Part shown: in pieces, positions 9,012 through 10,696 of the stretch | How the letters are laid out: each line of letters starts with the position of its first letter | Position numbering within the stretch: the stretch's first letter is position 1 | NCBI GenBank assembly: GCA_028456385.1 | Contig: JALNQF010000933.1 | Location: forward strand, 1-10,696 | DNA: 10,696 nucleotides | Source: Ophiosphaerella korrae | Lineage: Eukaryota; Ascomycota; Dothideomycetes; Pleosporales; Phaeosphaeriaceae | Reading direction: 5' to 3' | The notes under the pieces: generated by a model | What the model was told of the DNA's origin: nothing | Database searches by the model: none | The model's input: only the letters and a program-made list of their open reading frames with translations | Position numbers and translations under genes: made by a program

Positions 9012-10500
9012 TTAATAATTAGCTATAGAACCTATATACAATATACTTATAGTAGATTTAGAATCTTCTTCTATATCTTTTTAGTACGTATAAGTATTAT
9101 ACCCTATCTTGTTATAGTTTCTATAACGCTATTAACTTAGTTAAGCTTATTAAGTTTACTTATTACTACTACTACTATAAGCTTTCTTTACTCTTTAAGT
9201 CTTACTAGACGCTTTTATAGCTACGTATAACGCTTTAGTACTATACTCTAATATACTACTATACTAAATCTACTTCTATTTACGCGTTTTATACTTTATT
9301 ATCTTTACTAATTACTTTTTAAGCTCTATAATCTAGGAGCTTATAAGAGTATTTTAATATAGTATAAGTTTAGCTCTTTTAATAAGCTATAAGAACTCTT
9401 ACTAGGCTAATTCTAGTAATTATATAAAAGAGCTACTTATAAGCTTTAACTAAGAGCTAAATTTATATATATTACTTAGAGTCTTTAACTACTATAGCGT
9501 CTTTAGTAGTAAAAGTCTTAGTAAAGTACGTAGCTATACTTTAAAGTAATTAAAAACTTCTTACGCGTTAATAAGAACTAATCTAGATATCTTAAAGGCT
9601 TTTTTATAATTCTTGTACGTAAATATATTAAAAAACGCGTTTCTAAAGGCTAGAAAGAAGCCTTTCTTATTAATATAGTAGATACGCTAGTACGCTAAGT
9701 TTTATATACGCTAGGAGTACTTAAGCTTTAATAGTAAGAAGTAGATAACGTTAAGTAGCTAGAAGATATAAGATAAATAGACTAGTATATAAAGCGTTAG
9801 AATCTTGTTTTTAAAGTAGTAGTCTTTAAAATCTTAATTTAAGTAGCTCTTATAGCTATCTAAGATAAGTAGCTAGTATAACTTTACTTAATACGCCTTT
9901 ATATATACGTTAAAGTACTTTAACTACTTAAGACTAAGTATATTATTTATCTATCTATTCTTAGAGATAGAGATCTTCTAATTATATAGTATATCTATTT
10001 CCTTATACTAAGTAGAGATATAAATATATCCTTTATAGATAATAAATAGTAAAGTTATATAGCTAGTAGTATAGATACTTATAATAGCTATAACTTACTT
10101 ATAATTACTTAGCTAAATAAGATTAGGCCTTATATACTTCTCTAAGCTTATAATAACTTTTATTAACCTAATTATTCTTATCTAAAAGCTAGTCTTATTA
10201 AAGTTATAGATATTATCTAGATTAATACTATATATTACTATTATATCCTATACAAGCTAGAACTACTTACTAATAACTACTAGATCTTTTTAAAGTATTC
10301 TCTAGTAATCTTTTACTTAACTAAAAGTAGTCTTAAGCTTATCTATATATACTATAAAGTATATAAGCTAGTACTTTCTAACTAGTTCTTTACTACGTAT
10401 TACTAATAGCTTATCTACTATATCTACTACTTTATATAACTATGTAAGGATAGTATACTACTAAGCTAATCCTAACAAAAAGGGGCTAATAGCTAGTTAA
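9012..10500 (-). pseudogene. Fot1/Pot2-like (pogo superfamily) DDE transposase relic
   Basis: Read on the minus strand in one frame (codon starts leave remainder 2). The N-terminal part, about 10,460-10,260, resembles the CENP-B/Tc5-type DNA-binding region (TILT, stop, LYKVV) and then VVISK, stop, F. The catalytic core has YNFNKTSF at 10,208-10,185, where the family has N-F-D-E-T-G-F: the first Asp and the Glu are now Asn and Lys. The second Asp survives in LLILDSYKSYLN (GAT at 9860-9858; family L-I-L-D-G-H-x-S-H). The third is Asn in LLNVIYF (9752-9750; family Q-P-L-D-V). A C-terminal CCHC knuckle lies at 9127-9084 (YRNYNKIGYNTYTY), common in fungal members, before a TAA at 9014-9012. Length to the stop is about 500 codons, close to the size usual for Fot1-type transposases. 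The extreme N-terminus is not resolved and may extend toward 10,600. Confidence 0.87.
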
Positions 10501-10540
10501 GCTATTGCAGTAGTATATAATATATATACTAGTTATTATC

Positions 10541-10696
10541 GCTTAAAGTTCTTCGAACTCGCTTAGGGTTGTACTAAGTTGTATGCGGTGGAATATACTA
10601 GCCGACAGAGCTAGCACGCGCTAGTTACTCAGCCTAGTAGAGCTCGTCGACAGCGCTAAGCGTACCCTAATAGCTCCCCGCCCTAGACCCCTTACA
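10541..10696. other. Sequence with normal base composition beyond the RIP boundary
   Basis: G/C rises abruptly (33 of 60 in 10,621-10,680) and CpA and TpG are frequent again, so this stretch escaped RIP or lies outside the duplicated DNA. No confident coding region is visible in 156 bases. A plus-strand reading has TAG/TAA interruptions, and a minus-strand reading in the transposase frame contains TGA and TAG. It could be the 5' end of the transposon, host intergenic DNA, or a gene flank. Confidence 0.6.

Larger units (their letters stand above)
1..10540. other. RIP-mutated AT-rich heterochromatic tract
   Basis: This tract is made almost only of TpA-rich words. CpA and TpG, the targets of repeat-induced point mutation, occur only a few dozen times in over 10 kb, while TpA, ApG and CpT are abundant. 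RIP is a premeiotic fungal process that converts C to T, mainly in CpA, on both strands of duplicated DNA. The protein relics here fit this: expected Gln and Trp codons appear as TAA/TAG, Cys as Tyr, His as Tyr, Gly as Ser/Arg, and Asp as Asn. Reading frames stay continuous for kilobases, so the decay is by substitution and not by indels. Such DNA is usually heterochromatic and silent. CpG survives in many places, which argues against simple deamination of methylated CpG as the main cause. Confidence 0.93.

Noticed and set aside
9181..9960. Plus-strand reading with a KKPF segment that looked like a Tc1/mariner helix-turn-helix region.
   Set aside because: No DDE motifs follow in any plus frame, whereas the minus strand over the same bases gives the full order of pogo/Fot1 motifs and a zinc knuckle in one frame. 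The plus reading is a shadow.
9829..10500. Leucine/isoleucine-rich plus-strand frames suggesting a membrane protein.
   Set aside because: Stops are about as frequent as expected by chance, and the hydrophobic residues arise from TTA/CTA/ATA/TAT in AT-rich DNA. The minus-strand transposase explains the region.
1..10540. Mitochondrial, apicomplexan or centromeric satellite DNA, given the extreme AT content.
   Set aside because: Three nuclear transposon relics with RIP-specific codon changes, near-absence of CpA/TpG and lack of a repeated satellite unit fit a RIPed fungal tract better.
1..10696. tRNA, rRNA, CRISPR arrays and bacterial-type operons.
   Set aside because: No cloverleaf-like segment, no regularly spaced identical repeats and no bacterial gene arrangement were seen.

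Overview
The window looks like a transposon graveyard in the nuclear genome of a filamentous ascomycete (Pezizomycotina). Positions 1 to about 10,440 are extremely AT-rich. The first 60-base line has 9 G/C, and the line at 9121 has 14 of 60. CpA and TpG are almost absent while TpA is everywhere, which is the signature of repeat-induced point mutation (RIP). Stop codons fill every frame, but most sit where CAA, CAG, TGG or CGA would be expected. Old proteins can therefore still be read through them in the right frame. No intact gene was found.

Layout. Positions 1-1749 (minus strand) hold the Gag region of a first Ty3/Gypsy element that runs off the left edge, with its leader at 1750-1886. Positions 1887-8827 hold a nearly complete second Ty3/Gypsy element of the chromodomain-bearing (chromovirus) type, on the minus strand. 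Its right LTR is 8488-8827 and its left LTR is 1887-2215. Between them lie gag (about 8480-7540), CCHC knuckles, protease, reverse transcriptase/RNase H, integrase and a C-terminal chromodomain that ends near 2997. From the knuckles to the chromodomain, about 4.5 kb stays in a single frame. Gag lies in a different frame, and the change occurs close to a run of ten A at 7532-7541. Positions 8828-9011 are AT-rich spacer with short inverted repeats. Positions 9012 to about 10,500 (minus strand) hold a Fot1/Pot2-like (pogo superfamily) DDE transposase relic with a C-terminal CCHC knuckle. From about 10,540 to the end, composition returns to normal (33 of 60 G/C in the line at 10,621) and CpA/TpG reappear, so the RIP boundary lies here.

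The most unusual signal is on the plus strand of the chromovirus, in the roughly 0.8 kb between the end of pol and the left LTR. A plus-strand frame of 155 codons has no stop (2225-2689), although stops are dense in the frames I compared. It is followed by a low-stop stretch in the neighbouring frame (to 3017). This suggests the ancestral element carried an extra antisense gene convergent with gag-pol.

RIP has destroyed several catalytic residues: protease Asp to Asn, the second Asp of the RT YxDD motif to Asn, and two of the three transposase acidic residues to Asn. All three elements should be dead here. All family calls rest on motifs read by eye, with no database search.
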